DNA of 64,000 nt from Vibrio sp. SNU_ST1 (GCF_030563405.1 NZ_CP130748.1:2356001-2420000), one strand, 5' to 3'. Counted from the stretch's first letter, positions 49,012 through 60,065 are shown. The notes: a model not told the origin generated them from the letters alone. A program made the numbers and translations.

Positions 49012-49281
49012 TTAGGGTCTGTTGACCTTTCGAGCTGATTTTTGCAGATCTTTGTGGGAAATTTATACAAGGCAGAGGCTTTGACGTATAGCTAGCCTAC
49101 ATGAAAAGCCAATAACGCAGTAGAAATGAACCACAAAGGCTGCCCGAAGGGTTCGGCTAAAATCGTTTTATGCTTTGTTGAAGAATATTTTCTTAGAATG
49201 ACTAGGCTACATACTCTTCGCCGCGCCTAAAACGATTTTATCTCGAACAAAATTGAACCACGAAAAATCAACAGCCCCTAA
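49012..49281. repeat. Inverted-repeat element between gmhA and fadE
   Basis: This unit of about 270 bases is bounded by TTAGGGTCTGTTGACCTTTCG and, inverted, TTAGGGGCTGTTGATTTTTCG (about four mismatches over 21 bases). Inside, CTAAAATCGTTTTA and TAAAACGATTTTAT form a second inverted pair. It has no credible gene. It appears to be a non-autonomous palindromic element, different in sequence from the MITE pair at 24027 and 60140. Confidence 0.65.
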
Positions 49282-49405
49282 CCTCTCACTGTCGATCCGT
49301 CCAAATATTCACCACCAACCTCTCACAATTAGAACTTTAACTCTATTGAGATCACTTTTTATTCACTTTGGAGTTTTACAAATATTTAATATTTTGTTTA
49401 CACTT

Positions 49406-49422
49406 GACTGGTTAGACCTCTT
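49406..49422 (+). promoter_or_regulatory. FadR-type operator upstream of fadE
   Basis: GACTGGTTAGACCTCTT matches the FadR consensus AnCTGGTCCGACnTGTT at 11 of 15 fixed positions, including CTGGT and GAC. It lies about 50 bases before the fadE ATG, a proper place for repression relieved by long-chain acyl-CoA. Confidence 0.7.
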
Positions 49423-49468
49423 ACCTAAACTTAATAACAATAAGTGATCTCTGAAAAGGAAATCGATC

Positions 49469-51934
49469 ATGAACATATTGCTCTCCCTACTCGGCATGAC
49501 AGCCATCTTAGGCGTCTGTCTTTACCATAGAGTTAGTCTGGTCCGTGCGTTAATCGTGTTAACTGGCGCAATGGTAGCATTAACCCTGTTTGGCAGCGTG
49601 GCAGTCACTGGTTGGCTTTGTTATCTATTGGCCATTGCGATCTTTGCTATACCAACAATTCGTCAAACCCTCATTAGCCAAAAAGCACTGTCTCTGTTTA
49701 AGAAGGTTCTACCAGCAATGTCTCAGACGGAAAAAGAGGCATTGGAAGCAGGCACAGTGTGGTGGGAAGCAGAGCTGTTCAAAGGCAAGCCTGAGTGGAA
49801 GAAGCTACAAAACATTGCGGATCCGAAACTTTCTGAGGCGGAACAAGCGTTTTTAGATGGCCCAGTAAATACAGTGTGTAAGATGGTCAACGATTACCAA
49901 GTGACACATGAACTTGCCGATTTGCCACCAGAAGTTTGGCAGTACCTGAAAGACCATAAATTCTTCGCTATGATCATCAAGAAAAAGTATGGCGGCTTAG
50001 AGTTCTCCGCCTACGCTCAGTCTTTGGTTTTACAGAAACTAACGGGTGTTTCTAGCGTATTGTCATCAACCGTTGGCGTCCCTAATTCGTTAGGTCCCGG
50101 TGAGCTATTACAACACTATGGTACAGAAGAACAAAGAAACCACTACCTGCCTCGCCTAGCCGAAGGTAAAGAGATCCCTTGCTTTGCCTTAACTAGCCCA
50201 GAAGCCGGCTCAGATGCTGGCTCAATCCCAGATTATGGCGTGGTGTGTAAAGGTCAATGGCAAGGCGAAGAAGTATTGGGGATGCGCCTAACTTGGAACA
50301 AACGTTACATCACCTTAGCGCCTGTCGCGACCGTTTTAGGCTTAGCCTTTAAACTGCGAGACCCAGAAGGTCTGCTTGGTGACAAAAAAGATCTTGGCAT
50401 CACTTGTGCCCTTATTCCTACCGATTTAAAAGGCGTAGAGATTGGCAACCGTCACTCCCCACTCAACGTACCTTTCCAAAATGGTCCGACTCAAGGTGAT
50501 GACATTTTTGTGCCTATCGATTTCATCATTGGTGGCCAGAAAATGGCAGGACAAGGCTGGCGTATGTTGGTTGAGTGTCTGTCGGTTGGTCGTGGTATCA
50601 CACTGCCTTCAAACTCAACCGGTGGTATTAAATCTGCAGCATTAGCAACAGGTGCTTATGCTCGTATTCGTCGTCAATTCAAACAACCCATTGGTCGTAT
50701 GGAAGGGGTTGAAGAGCCACTGGCACGTCTAGCTGGTAATGCTTATGTAATGGATGCAGCAAGTAACCTAACGGTTGCGGGTATCGATCTTGGTGAAAAG
50801 CCTTCGGTTATCTCTGCAATCGTGAAGTACCACTGTACTCACCGTGGCCAACGCAGCATCATCGATGCGATGGATATCGTCGGTGGTAAAGGCATCTGTT
50901 TAGGTCCATCAAACTTCTTAGCTCGTAGCTACCAAGGCGCGCCAATCGCGATTACCGTGGAAGGTGCCAACATCCTAACTCGTTCGATGATCATCTATGG
51001 TCAAGGTGCAATTCGTTGTCATCCTTACGTACTAAATGAAATGGAAGCCGCTTATTCGGAAAGCAGCGATGCACTGGATAAGTTTGATTCAGCGTTAGCA
51101 GGACACGTTAGCTTTACGATGAGCAACCTAGTCCGTAGTTTGTGGTTTGGTTTAACTGATGGTCGAGGCTCAGATGCACCAACACCATCTAATAAAGCAA
51201 ATAAACAGACACAGCGTTACTATCAACAGCTGAACCGCTACAGTGCTAACCTAGCGCTACTGTCTGATATTTCAATGGCTGTATTAGGCGGTTCACTGAA
51301 ACGCAGAGAGCGCCTCTCAGCAAGACTTGGTGATATCCTGAGTCAGCTCTACTTAGGTTCAGCAACACTTAAGCGCTTTGAAAGCGAAGGTAGCCATGCT
51401 GAAGATCTCCCATTAGTCCATTGGGGTATGCAAGATAGCTTGCGTCAAACTGAAGTCGCAATTGATGAGTTCTTGGCGAACTTCCCTAATCCTGTGATTG
51501 GTCACCTACTTCGCGTTGTGTTAATGCCATTTGGCCGTATCCGTCGCGCACCAAACGACAAGCTGGATAGCCAAGTCGCGCACATCCTACAAACACCAAG
51601 CGAAACACGCTCTCGTATCGGCCGTGGCCAATACCTGGAAGCAACAGAATACAACCCGGTAGGTAAGATTGAAAAAGCGCTAGAAGTGATTCTTCAAGCT
51701 GAACCTCTGTTCGATAAAGTCTGCAAAGAAACACATCAAAAGCGCGCTTTCTTACGACTCGACCTTGTCGCTCAGCTGGGACTTGAGAAAGGTATCTTAA
51801 CGGAGAAAGAAGCCGAGTTATTGGAGAGTGCAGAGGAACATAGACTGTACACAATTAACGTTGATGATTTCTCACCAGAGGAGCTTGCAGCAAAGTCTCA
51901 ATACCCAGACCAATCGATCGATAACGTCGCTTAA
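49469..51934 (+). CDS. fadE: Acyl-CoA dehydrogenase FadE
   Basis: FadE performs the first oxidation of fatty-acid beta-oxidation, making trans-2-enoyl-CoA with FAD. The 821-residue protein has the enteric FadE layout. N-terminal membrane segments (about residues 1-65) are followed by the acyl-CoA dehydrogenase core (about 80-520) with [17 protein letters not shown] and [22 protein letters not shown]1974 C-terminal domain covers about 525-815. AAGGA precedes the ATG. Regulation by FadR is supported by the upstream operator. Confidence 0.96.
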   Translation: MNILLSLLGMTAILGVCLYHRVSLVRALIVLTGAMVALTLFGSVAVTGWLCYLLAIAIFAIPTIRQTLISQKALSLFKKVLPAMSQTEKEALEAGTVWWEAELFKGKPEWKKLQNIADPKLSEAEQAFLDGPVNTVCKMVNDYQVTHELADLPPEVWQYLKDHKFFAMIIKKKYGGLEFSAYAQSLVLQKLTGVSSVLSSTVGVPNSLGPGELLQHYGTEEQRNHYLPRLAEGKEIPCFALTSPEAGSDAGSIPDYGVVCKGQWQGEEVLGMRLTWNKRYITLAPVATVLGLAFKLRDPEGLLGDKKDLGITCALIPTDLKGVEIGNRHSPLNVPFQNGPTQGDDIFVPIDFIIGGQKMAGQGWRMLVECLSVGRGITLPSNSTGGIKSAALATGAYARIRRQFKQPIGRMEGVEEPLARLAGNAYVMDAASNLTVAGIDLGEKPSVISAIVKYHCTHRGQRSIIDAMDIVGGKGICLGPSNFLARSYQGAPIAITVEGANILTRSMIIYGQGAIRCHPYVLNEMEAAYSESSDALDKFDSALAGHVSFTMSNLVRSLWFGLTDGRGSDAPTPSNKANKQTQRYYQQLNRYSANLALLSDISMAVLGGSLKRRERLSARLGDILSQLYLGSATLKRFESEGSHAEDLPLVHWGMQDSLRQTEVAIDEFLANFPNPVIGHLLRVVLMPFGRIRRAPNDKLDSQVAHILQTPSETRSRIGRGQYLEATEYNPVGKIEKALEVILQAEPLFDKVCKETHQKRAFLRLDLVAQLGLEKGILTEKEAELLESAEEHRLYTINVDDFSPEELAAKSQYPDQSIDNVA

Positions 51935-51950
51935 GGTAAGAGAAAGAAAC

Positions 51951-51984
51951 AAAAACGGGACTCCTATGAGTCCCGTTTTTTTTA
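51951..51984. terminator. Bidirectional terminator, fadE / TIGR03503 gene
   Basis: AAACGGGACT pairs with AGTCCCGTTT around CCTATG, with A and T runs on either side. Confidence 0.88.
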
Positions 51985-52111
51985 TTCATCACTTCATTGT
52001 CACAAATTTTAATGCTTACTCTGTCGAGGCTTGTTCTATCTAAGTTTAGCCTCTCGAGGTTTGTTGTCCCGACGTTTACTCTCTCAAGACAACTCTAGTG
52101 ATACAGACGAG

Positions 52112-53359
52112 TTACTTAGGCGCCTTGAGCTGCATCTCAGGTAGCGCTCTCTTCTTCGCTGTGATTTTACGTATTACAAACCAAATCAGTAAGCCCAATA
52201 AAATCGCAGCCACATTACCTACCGCTATAATCATTATGCTGCGCTGCCTATCATCTTCTCTTTTTTGAAGAATCATTAATTTCTCAGCAATACGCTTCTG
52301 CTCTGCAAGCGCCTCTTCTTGAAGACGTCGAGATTCAGCTAAGTCTATCTCTTGAACAACGCTGTACGACTGCTCGGTAATCGGAAAGATCAGTGGACGC
52401 TGGCTTGACGCATCGGTGGCATAAACCATCCCCGACCAAGTGTAAATTCCCAAATCATCATTATAAGGCAACGTTAAAGACACTTTCATCGCATCAGCTT
52501 CGGCTTGGCCTTGCTTATACAGCACATACCCATCCGGAGCTTTATACTCAACGTGAGCTGCTAACGAGCTCGGTGCAATCATACCCGGCTCGCCAGATGC
52601 TACGACGGTATGAGATAAACCTTCTTTGCGAGACTGAATGAAGGTGGTGGTGATTGGCGTTGGGTAGACCAAGACTTCTTGCTCTTGTGCTCGAAGGAAG
52701 ACACCATTACCAGAAGTAATTCGAGCTCGATATTTACCAGGCTCAATGTCCATTGGTAACGACACGGTGAACACACCATCTCCAGCTTTTTCGTCAAGAT
52801 CAACGCCATCATCGGCAAATTCCCCCATGACAACCGGAATTGGCCGCGCTTCTCTCACTAAGGACTCTTCGTTTTCGACGAACTTAGTGAATGTTACTTT
52901 AAGCTTCACACGGTCAAGAAAGTCACGTAGCACAAGCGGCTTGCCATCGGATGTCAAACGAGCGGTAAATTTAATGTGTTCGGTTTGGTACAACTTGTCT
53001 GGAAATTCATTGGCGTCTAAAACCAGATGAGATAAAAGTTTGATATTATTTTTAGGTGAGACTTTACCTACCGCTTGCCAAGGACCCGGCATCGGATTGT
53101 CGATAGAGATAATATCCATTGACGATTCTTGGTACCAACGGACATTATCAGCATGACGCAAAGCGTGGTACTTCTTGCCATCAGGACGAACCAAGACGAC
53201 GGGTTTAGAATTATCGGCTCGATAGATCACAAAAGTAACTTGCTCGATACTGGGATCAACTCGAAAGCGATTATCCAATAAACTCATTACAGATTCTGTT
53301 GCTGCGTGTAAGCCAAAGCTCAACAGCAATAAACAACCGGTAGCCAATACCCTTAACAT
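52112..53359 (-). CDS. TIGR03503 family membrane protein
   Basis: This 415-residue protein has an N-terminal signal peptide (MLRVLATGCLLLLSFGLHAA), a large periplasmic beta-rich region, a coiled coil (about 340-375; ESRRLQEEALAEQKRIAEKL) and a C-terminal membrane segment (about 375-398) with a short basic cytoplasmic tail. It matches the gamma-proteobacterial TIGR03503 family of unknown role. The region around GKYRARITSGNGVFLRAQEQ resembles extracellular domains of von Willebrand-type anchored proteins. The gene starts nine bases after dnaQ and is probably co-transcribed. Confidence 0.83.
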   Translation of the reverse strand: MLRVLATGCLLLLSFGLHAATESVMSLLDNRFRVDPSIEQVTFVIYRADNSKPVVLVRPDGKKYHALRHADNVRWYQESSMDIISIDNPMPGPWQAVGKVSPKNNIKLLSHLVLDANEFPDKLYQTEHIKFTARLTSDGKPLVLRDFLDRVKLKVTFTKFVENEESLVREARPIPVVMGEFADDGVDLDEKAGDGVFTVSLPMDIEPGKYRARITSGNGVFLRAQEQEVLVYPTPITTTFIQSRKEGLSHTVVASGEPGMIAPSSLAAHVEYKAPDGYVLYKQGQAEADAMKVSLTLPYNDDLGIYTWSGMVYATDASSQRPLIFPITEQSYSVVQEIDLAESRRLQEEALAEQKRIAEKLMILQKREDDRQRSIMIIAVGNVAAILLGLLIWFVIRKITAKKRALPEMQLKAPK

Positions 53360-53368
53360 ACTCTCTCC

Positions 53369-54136
53369 CTACTGACGCCAGAGGCAGCTTCCGCTTTTCT
53401 CGACGAGGTCTAAACGACTTTGATGCGCTTCTACTTCATCGGCCGTAGCTCGCAAAACCTTTAGGGATTTTCGACCACTTTCTGCTCTTCGTATACTTTC
53501 ACCTTCGCCTTCTTGTTGGCCAGCGTTAAATTGCAGCGAAGTTTGCCCACCCGTCATCAACAAGTAGACGTCAGCTAGAATCTCCGCATCGAGCAATGCG
53601 CCGTGAAGTGTACGGTGTGAGTTATCAATACCATAACGGTCACATAAGATATCTAGATTGTTTCTTTTCCCTGGGAATATCTTCTTCGCCATCGCCAAGG
53701 TATCGGTAACTTTACAGTAGTCATCCGTTTTACCTATCGCAGGGTTAAGTTTCTCAAACTCATAATCCATAAAGCCCGTATCGAAGGGCGCGTTATGAGC
53801 CACCAGCTCCGCACCTTTAATAAAGTCGAGAAACTCTTTATGTATGTCTTGGTATTCTGGTTTATCAATCAAGAATTCATCGGTAATACCGTGAACGCCA
53901 ATTGCCTCTTCTTGAATCGCACGATCGGGCTTGATATAGACGTGAAAGTGACGCCCAGTCAGCCTACGGTTGATGATCTCGACTGCACCAATTTCAACGA
54001 TGCGATGTCCCATATAGTGGGGGCCACCCTCTGTATTCATACCGGTGGTTTCGGTATCGAGTACAACGATGCGTTTATTTTCATTCGAACTGTTTTTTTC
54101 GTTCGTGCTTTGTTCTGGAGTGCTACTGGTATTCAT
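53369..54136 (-). CDS. dnaQ: DNA polymerase III epsilon subunit (proofreading exonuclease)
   Basis: DnaQ is the 3'-5' proofreading exonuclease of the replicative polymerase. The 255-residue protein has the DEDDh motifs: Exo I VLDTETTG (Asp27, Glu29), Exo II HNAPFDTGFM and Exo III HRTLHGALLDAEILA. The clamp-binding motif QTSLQF is present after the exonuclease domain, then the C-terminal alpha-binding tail. About 18 Ser/Asn-rich residues precede the usual start, a moderate extension. It is divergent from rnhA, the classic arrangement. Confidence 0.96.
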   Translation of the reverse strand: MNTSSTPEQSTNEKNSSNENKRIVVLDTETTGMNTEGGPHYMGHRIVEIGAVEIINRRLTGRHFHVYIKPDRAIQEEAIGVHGITDEFLIDKPEYQDIHKEFLDFIKGAELVAHNAPFDTGFMDYEFEKLNPAIGKTDDYCKVTDTLAMAKKIFPGKRNNLDILCDRYGIDNSHRTLHGALLDAEILADVYLLMTGGQTSLQFNAGQQEGEGESIRRAESGRKSLKVLRATADEVEAHQSRLDLVEKSGSCLWRQ

Positions 54137-54192
54137 AAGGATAACTGTGTCAGACTATGCAGATAATGTGCTTGAGGTAATAGTATCAAATC

Positions 54193-54657
54193 ATGACGAA
54201 ACAAGTTGAAATTTTCACTGATGGTTCTTGTTTAGGCAACCCAGGCCCTGGCGGCTACGGCATCGTACTTCGCTACAAAAAAGTCGAGAAGACGTTAGCC
54301 GAAGGTTTCACCCTAACCACCAATAACCGCATGGAAATGCTCGCCGCTGTTGTGGCTCTCCAAGCCCTCAAAGAGCCTTGCTCTGTCATTCTGACCACAG
54401 ATAGCCAATACGTGCGTCAAGGTATCACCCAGTGGATTCACAACTGGAAAAAGCGTGATTGGAAAACAGCCGATAGAAAGCCCGTTAAAAACGCAGACCT
54501 GTGGCAAAGACTCGACAAAGAGACGGCGCGCCATAGCGTTGATTGGCGCTGGGTTAAGGGGCACGCGGGGCACCGAGAAAATGAAATGTGTGATGATTTA
54601 GCTCGAAGTGCAGCTGAAAACCCGACTCAAGAAGATACGGGCTATCAACCAAGCTAA
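54193..54657 (+). CDS. rnhA: Ribonuclease HI
   Basis: RNase HI cleaves RNA in RNA/DNA hybrids. The 154-residue protein has the four catalytic acids: Asp in [15 protein letters not shown], Glu in NNRMEML, Asp in TTDSQYV and Asp in CDDLARSAA. The basic handle ([17 protein letters not shown]) is present. It is divergent from dnaQ by 56 bases and convergent with yafS through a shared terminator. Confidence 0.97.
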   Translation: MTKQVEIFTDGSCLGNPGPGGYGIVLRYKKVEKTLAEGFTLTTNNRMEMLAAVVALQALKEPCSVILTTDSQYVRQGITQWIHNWKKRDWKTADRKPVKNADLWQRLDKETARHSVDWRWVKGHAGHRENEMCDDLARSAAENPTQEDTGYQPS

Positions 54658-54724
54658 TCACCTTTGTAAATGAGATGTAGATTTCAGAAACAGATTTATT
54701 GTTTCTGAAACTGATAGATAGATG

Positions 54725-54750
54725 AAAAGCCGACTACGAGTCGGCTTTTT
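54725..54750. terminator. Bidirectional terminator, rnhA / yafS
   Basis: AAAGCCGACT pairs with AGTCGGCTTT around ACG, with T on the plus side and AAAA at the other end. It overlaps the last codons of yafS. Confidence 0.83.
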
Positions 54751-55519
54751 CTGTTTTTAACGGATACGAAGTTTTAGCAGAGTCCAAGGTGCGACGCGTA
54801 TTGGTTCTAAAACTGGCTCCTACAGGGGAGAAGCGTCGCTTAAGGTGCCAATGTGGTTTGATAGGCTTAAGTGGATAAGTACGTTTACGAGCAACAATAA
54901 AGTATTGGCTACCAGCGAACGATGCGCAGCTGCCTAAGCTGTTCTCCAACCACGTCCACATCGCTTGGTATTTACTCATAGGGAACAGCGCGTAGGTGTC
55001 ACAATGAATCACTTCATAATTAAGTACACCTAGCCAATCTTTAATTCGGTTTGGCGTATACATACGTCCACTCCATGGCAAGCTGTTCTTTCGCCAAGGC
55101 ATCAAACTGGCAAGCCCAGTAACACTAAAAGGATTAAAGCCAGTGATAATGATATAGCCATCATCCATCATTACTCGGTCGACTTCTCTCAATAGCCGGT
55201 GTGGGTCGTTGCTATAATCTAACTGATGGCTCAGCACCACAACATCAAAGCTTTTCTCTAAAAAGGGTAAATTATAACCATCTGCTATCACATTATGTAA
55301 TGGGTTCTGGATATCTAGGTTTACTTGATGTTGAATGTTGCATGTGCAGCTAGAAATTTCACTGCTGAGGCCACCAAGTTTGAGCATATGGTAACCAAAT
55401 AGCTTTGGGCACCACTCATCGAGTCGAGTTTGAATAGATTCCCTCAACCAGTCCCCATTGTGCAATTGTACCCAAGTATAAGGACGCTCAAACTTCTTTC
55501 TGCTACGTGCTGGCTTCAT
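54734..55519 (-). CDS. yafS: Class I SAM-dependent methyltransferase YafS
   Basis: This 261-residue protein contains a methyltransferase-11-type Rossmann domain: [41 protein letters not shown] and [19 protein letters not shown]. The substrate is unknown. The E. coli counterpart yafS sits at the same place next to rnhA and gloB. The ATG at 55519 is used. A TTG one codon earlier is in frame. It is divergent from gloB. Confidence 0.87.
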   Translation of the reverse strand: MKPARSRKKFERPYTWVQLHNGDWLRESIQTRLDEWCPKLFGYHMLKLGGLSSEISSCTCNIQHQVNLDIQNPLHNVIADGYNLPFLEKSFDVVVLSHQLDYSNDPHRLLREVDRVMMDDGYIIITGFNPFSVTGLASLMPWRKNSLPWSGRMYTPNRIKDWLGVLNYEVIHCDTYALFPMSKYQAMWTWLENSLGSCASFAGSQYFIVARKRTYPLKPIKPHWHLKRRFSPVGASFRTNTRRTLDSAKTSYPLKTEKADS

Positions 55520-55572
55520 CAATAATCTGTCTCACTTATTCTGTCTCACTAAAAGTGACTGGAGAACCAATA

Positions 55573-56331
55573 ATGTTACATATCAAAAGCATACCTGCAT
55601 TTAACGACAATTACATCTGGCTGATTCAAAATAGCGATCGCCGTTGTGCTGTCGTCGACCCTGGTGATGCAGCTCCAGTATTAGAGTACTTAGCACACCA
55701 TGAGCTAACTTTAGATGCAATCTTGATTACGCACCACCACCACGATCACATTGGTGGCGTGCCAGAGTTGGTAAGACAATTCCCTGGCGTGGATGTCGTT
55801 GGCCCTAAAAATGAACCTATCCCGACCTTAACGCATCCCGTTGATGACGGTGACCAATTAGAGCTGTTTGGCGAAGTATTCCTCGTGCTAGGGCTCAGTG
55901 GGCACACCGCTGGGCACATAGGTTATGTGGGTGATGCCAAACTGTTTTGTGGCGATGTACTGTTTTCAGCCGGTTGTGGGCGAATCATGGAAGGCACACC
56001 ACAGCAGATGTTTGATGCATTGAATAAGATCACAGCACTCCCACAAGAAACCGAGGTTTACTGTGCTCATGAATACACGGCAGCCAATATCGCTTTTGCA
56101 CTGGCCGTTGAGCCTGACAACCAACATTTGCAACAATACCGCGACCAAGTGAACCGGCTTCGAGCTCAAAATAAGTCGACCATCCCCACAAATTTAAGAC
56201 AAGAAAAGTTTGTTAACCCCTTCTTACGCTACACAGAACCAAGTGTAGTGAAATCAGTATCTAATCGTACCGAGCAGACCGATCCTTTATCTGTTTTTAC
56301 CGCTTTACGTGCGTGGAAGAACGAATTTTAA
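55573..56331 (+). CDS. gloB: Hydroxyacylglutathione hydrolase (glyoxalase II)
   Basis: GloB hydrolyses S-D-lactoylglutathione to lactate, completing methylglyoxal detoxification. The 252-residue metallo-beta-lactamase-fold enzyme has the binuclear-metal motif [10 protein letters not shown], further ligands in [22 protein letters not shown] and CAHEYT. GGAG precedes the ATG at 55573. The in-frame upstream extension from 55507 overlaps the divergent yafS start and is rejected. Confidence 0.96.
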   Translation: MLHIKSIPAFNDNYIWLIQNSDRRCAVVDPGDAAPVLEYLAHHELTLDAILITHHHHDHIGGVPELVRQFPGVDVVGPKNEPIPTLTHPVDDGDQLELFGEVFLVLGLSGHTAGHIGYVGDAKLFCGDVLFSAGCGRIMEGTPQQMFDALNKITALPQETEVYCAHEYTAANIAFALAVEPDNQHLQQYRDQVNRLRAQNKSTIPTNLRQEKFVNPFLRYTEPSVVKSVSNRTEQTDPLSVFTALRAWKNEF

Positions 56332-56401
56332 CAAATACAGGCTTGTCACTCATAGGGAGTGGCAAGTATTATCATCGGCCGTTTATTAAAAAGGCTGTAA
56401 C

Positions 56402-57973
56402 ATGCGAGTTAAGTACAGCTGGGCTTTGGTACTACTACTTTCTGGTTGCCAATTAACTCAGTCAGAGAATCCAGACCAAGCTTCCGAGCAAACCAACACC
56501 TCCCCTACTAAAGAAGTTTCTCAAGCGAACGTTTCATCGGGAGCGATCCAAGAACAACCAAAAGTTGAAACACCCGTCGTTACTCCACAAACACAGCAAG
56601 ATGTTTGGAAACGTATTGCGATGCAACTTGAAATGGAAGTGCCAGACCAAAAGAAAGTCGACTACTACCGCACTTGGTACCTCAAGCACCCTGGTCATCT
56701 AAAAACTGTATCAAAACGCGCTGAACCTTTCCTTTACTTGATCACTACTAAGATTGAAGAAAGAGACTTGCCTTTAGAGCTAGCCCTGTTGCCCGTTGTT
56801 GAAAGCTCGTTTGATGCATTTGCTTATTCTCATGGTAGCGCTGCCGGACTATGGCAGTTCATTTCGGGTACTGGCAAAGCTTACGGACTAGAACAAAACT
56901 TCTGGTACGATGGCCGCCGTGACGTAGCCGCTTCAACCAACGCTGCATTGGACTTCTTAACCGACCTCAACAAACGTTTTGATGGGAACTGGCAACATGC
57001 AATCGCAGCCTACAACAGTGGCGGTGGTCGTGTGAACAGCGCAATCCGTAAGAACAAGAAGCAGGGTAAGCCAATCGACTTCTTCTCTCTAGACTTACCA
57101 AAAGAGACTAGCAGCTATGTACCTAAGCTACTTGCACTAGCCGACGTGATTGCCAACCAAGAAAAATATGGCATCGATATCCCTGCGATCCCGAACAAGC
57201 CAGTACTGACTCTGGTTAACCCAAATGAACAACTTGATTTAGCCATTGCTGCAAGCTATGCAGGCATTCCTGTCAAAGAGCTGCAAGGCTACAACCCGGC
57301 TTATAACCAGTGGGCAACGGCACCAGAGAAACACCAACAATTATTGCTTCCTCTAAGCTCTGTTGAGAAGTTCAACAAAGAAGTGGCAGTCAATAAAGGC
57401 AAAGGCATGAAGTTGGTGCGCTATAAAGTGCAATCTGGCGATAGCATCAGCGTACTGGCGAGTAAATACAACACCACCAGCAAAGTGATCCGCTCTGCAA
57501 ACGGTTTAAGCAACAATAATATTCGTGTTGGTCAGCACCTATTTATTCCAACATCAACCAAAGACGACAAGACATACGCACTAAGCGCTTCAAATCGCCT
57601 AGCAAGCACACAGTCAAAGAGTCGTGGCCAATATAAGCTTAGCCATACTGTAAAAAGTGGTGATAGCCTATGGACGATTGCGCGCGCAAATAAGGTATCT
57701 CACCAATCACTGGCGAAGTGGAATGGCATGGGACCACGTGACACACTTAGAATTGGTCAAGAACTGGTCATTTGGAAGAATGGTTCAGACGGTGCCATTA
57801 TCCGAACTGTCTTTTATAACGTAAGATCAGGTGACACAGTCAGCGGTATTGCATCAAAGTTCAAAGTAAAAAGCGCAGATGTTGTAAAATGGAACGCTTT
57901 GCAGAACAAGAAATACCTACAGCCAGGACAAAAACTAAAGCTGTATGTTGATGTAACTAAGGTAAGTGTATGA
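56402..57973 (+). CDS. mltD: Membrane-bound lytic murein transglycosylase D
   Basis: MltD cleaves the glycan strands of peptidoglycan to 1,6-anhydro products. The 523-residue lipoprotein has a lipobox LSGC (Cys16) and an SLT domain (about 105-230) with catalytic Glu in LALLPVVESSFD, and SAAGLWQFISGTGKAYG and AAYNSGGGRV. Three C-terminal LysM repeats bind glycan (about 340-385, 415-460, 473-518). Four bases overlap with the next gene, so the two are coupled. Confidence 0.95.
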   Translation: MRVKYSWALVLLLSGCQLTQSENPDQASEQTNTSPTKEVSQANVSSGAIQEQPKVETPVVTPQTQQDVWKRIAMQLEMEVPDQKKVDYYRTWYLKHPGHLKTVSKRAEPFLYLITTKIEERDLPLELALLPVVESSFDAFAYSHGSAAGLWQFISGTGKAYGLEQNFWYDGRRDVAASTNAALDFLTDLNKRFDGNWQHAIAAYNSGGGRVNSAIRKNKKQGKPIDFFSLDLPKETSSYVPKLLALADVIANQEKYGIDIPAIPNKPVLTLVNPNEQLDLAIAASYAGIPVKELQGYNPAYNQWATAPEKHQQLLLPLSSVEKFNKEVAVNKGKGMKLVRYKVQSGDSISVLASKYNTTSKVIRSANGLSNNNIRVGQHLFIPTSTKDDKTYALSASNRLASTQSKSRGQYKLSHTVKSGDSLWTIARANKVSHQSLAKWNGMGPRDTLRIGQELVIWKNGSDGAIIRTVFYNVRSGDTVSGIASKFKVKSADVVKWNALQNKKYLQPGQKLKLYVDVTKVSV

Positions 57974-58656
57974 ACCCGTCAAGTAACCCACTCGTCATGC
58001 TGTTGGATATATTCCGTTCACCAACAGCTTGTTTCTTAGCGCTTTATCAAAGAAGTGCTTGGGGATGGCAACCCTACGTCGTATTAATGCTCAGCCCATT
58101 CTTATTTTGGGGAGCCTATTTTTCGAATGTAGATTTTGCATGGTTAAGCGCTGAGTTGTCACAGCAACTGGCTCAAACAAACCCTGACCAATTGGCGTTA
58201 CTTGACAGTAATACTCTACTCGCGAGTGAAATCATCAGTGATGTATTCGGCCGTACGTTAACCATCATTCTGTTGGCATTTTGGTTTAACTTGGCAACAA
58301 AGCCAAGCCAACACCAACATAGCTTTTGGCGATGGTTTGCAGCCGCATCGGTAGTGATATTCCCTGCCGTTCTAGGCGATGTAGCAAGCTACGCAAGCTT
58401 GATACTCAAGCACGGGCATGTGATGAGCTACGCGGCCGACTTGAACAGCTTAAACGGCTTAATCAAGTTACCACTAACCAATGATTGGTCGCAATTTGCC
58501 AGCTCATTACCACTGTTGTTGCCTTGGTACATTGTATTGGGTTATGCAGCAGTATTAACTTGGACTGAGTTTGAGCGTGGTCAGGCACTGGTCATCTCTG
58601 GTTTGCCATGGGTTGGCTATTACCTAATCTGGGCTCTCTACATTTTGATTTTTTAA
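57970..58656 (+). CDS. Yip1-family inner-membrane protein
   Basis: This 228-residue protein has about five membrane segments, with the opening PLVMLLDIFRSPTACFLALYQR typical of bacterial Yip1-type proteins. The hydrophobic C-terminal segment ends GLPWVGYYLIWALYILIF. Function is unknown. The start overlaps the mltD stop (ATGA), which suggests a functional link with wall remodelling, on positional evidence only. Confidence 0.82.
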   Translation: MNPSSNPLVMLLDIFRSPTACFLALYQRSAWGWQPYVVLMLSPFLFWGAYFSNVDFAWLSAELSQQLAQTNPDQLALLDSNTLLASEIISDVFGRTLTIILLAFWFNLATKPSQHQHSFWRWFAAASVVIFPAVLGDVASYASLILKHGHVMSYAADLNSLNGLIKLPLTNDWSQFASSLPLLLPWYIVLGYAAVLTWTEFERGQALVISGLPWVGYYLIWALYILIF

Positions 58657-58674
58657 GCTGAATAGATAAAAAGA

Positions 58675-58705
58675 AGGCTAGTGAAAATTCACTAGCCTAT
58701 TTATT
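58675..58705 (+). terminator. Intrinsic terminator of mltD / Yip1 operon
   Basis: AGGCTAGTGAA pairs with TTCACTAGCCT across a two-base gap, followed by ATTTATT. Confidence 0.75.
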
Positions 58706-58764
58706 CCACTGCTTATTACCCAAAGTAACCACAGTCTGAATGGTGAATAGCAAATAGCTTCTTA

Positions 58765-59607
58765 CTATTTAACCTTAAAGGTCACTCGCATAGGGTTATG
58801 ATCAGAGGCGTCCGTAATGGGCGCTTTTGCTTTGTCTACTTCTAACCCTCGATAGAACACATGATCGAGCACCAACCCTGTCATAAACTGTGTACGGTTA
58901 TCTGGTTCAAAAGCCACTTCCGTCAAACCTACCTGTTCCAACGCATCTTTCAATACAGCAAAGCGAGCTTCACTCCAACTGTTAAAATCCCCAGCAAAAA
59001 TAACAGGCCCACGATACTTTTGGAGATTGTCGGTTAAGCTCTTGAGCTGAGCCTCGTAATCTTCCGTACCAAAGGTAAAGTTCACCGCATGGATATTAAT
59101 CACAGCCAGTTCTTCGCCATTACTTAGCAAATAGCGAGACCAAAGTGCAGATTTAGGCAATTGAAGCCAAGGTTCTTCATGAGTATAAGCACAAGCTTCA
59201 ATCGGTAGATGCGTCGCTAGGTTGAGTACGCCTGCACTTTGTTCAAAAGCTTCAAATGCATTAACTCGAGTACTTCCCCATTGACCACTCGTTACCCATT
59301 GGCGAAGCCCTTCTGTCATACTCGCTTCTTGCAGCAAAACTAAATCGCTACCGGCTGACAGCTGATTTAACTCACTTTGCCAATTATTTCGGTTTTGCTT
59401 ATAGATATTCCACACGGTAATGCCTAGGCCATCAGACACATCAATCGCTTTCGGGGCAGAATTTTGGTAGCAGCTATAGATATCGTTGCTAGTATTTTGA
59501 GAAGAAGTGATCAAGTTGGGTTTATTCGGGATCACGAAGATAAAATGAAAACTAACGACAGTAAGCGTTATCAATAGCGTGATAACAATCATGGTTTTCT
59601 TAAACAT
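58765..59607 (-). CDS. yafD: Endonuclease/exonuclease/phosphatase-family protein YafD
   Basis: This 280-residue protein has an N-terminal membrane segment (about residues 5-25), so the catalytic domain is probably periplasmic. The EEP-fold motifs are visible: NIYKQNR, LLQEAS (catalytic Glu), INIHAVNF, FAGDFNSWSEAR (Asp/Asn) and SDHNPMRV. The true substrate is unknown. The start at 59607 is chosen because the longer in-frame form to 59790 runs through the glnB terminator and coding region. Confidence 0.87.
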   Translation of the reverse strand: MFKKTMIVITLLITLTVVSFHFIFVIPNKPNLITSSQNTSNDIYSCYQNSAPKAIDVSDGLGITVWNIYKQNRNNWQSELNQLSAGSDLVLLQEASMTEGLRQWVTSGQWGSTRVNAFEAFEQSAGVLNLATHLPIEACAYTHEEPWLQLPKSALWSRYLLSNGEELAVINIHAVNFTFGTEDYEAQLKSLTDNLQKYRGPVIFAGDFNSWSEARFAVLKDALEQVGLTEVAFEPDNRTQFMTGLVLDHVFYRGLEVDKAKAPITDASDHNPMRVTFKVK

Positions 59608-59625
59608 AAAGCACCCTACCAGAAA

Positions 59626-59652
59626 TGAAAAAGGAGCGATAAACGCTCCTTT
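59626..59652 (-). terminator. Intrinsic terminator of glnB
   Basis: AAAGGAGCG (59630-59638) pairs with CGCTCCTTT (59644-59652). On the minus strand it is followed by a T run. Confidence 0.8.
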
Positions 59653-59668
59653 TAAGGTAATAGTTTTT

Positions 59669-60016
<348 letters not shown>

Positions 60017-60065
60017 TTAAACTGTGCGAATAGCTCATTATCGGTTAGCTATAGTAAACATTCAA

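Noticed and set aside
49253-49447. 64-residue open frame in the gmhA/fadE gap
   Set aside because: Begins inside the inverted-repeat element and runs over the FadR site, with no ribosome site and no recognisable protein.
51985-52111. Loosely repeated GAGGCTTGTT-type segments between fadE and the TIGR03503 gene
   Set aside because: The similarity is short and imperfect and could easily be chance.
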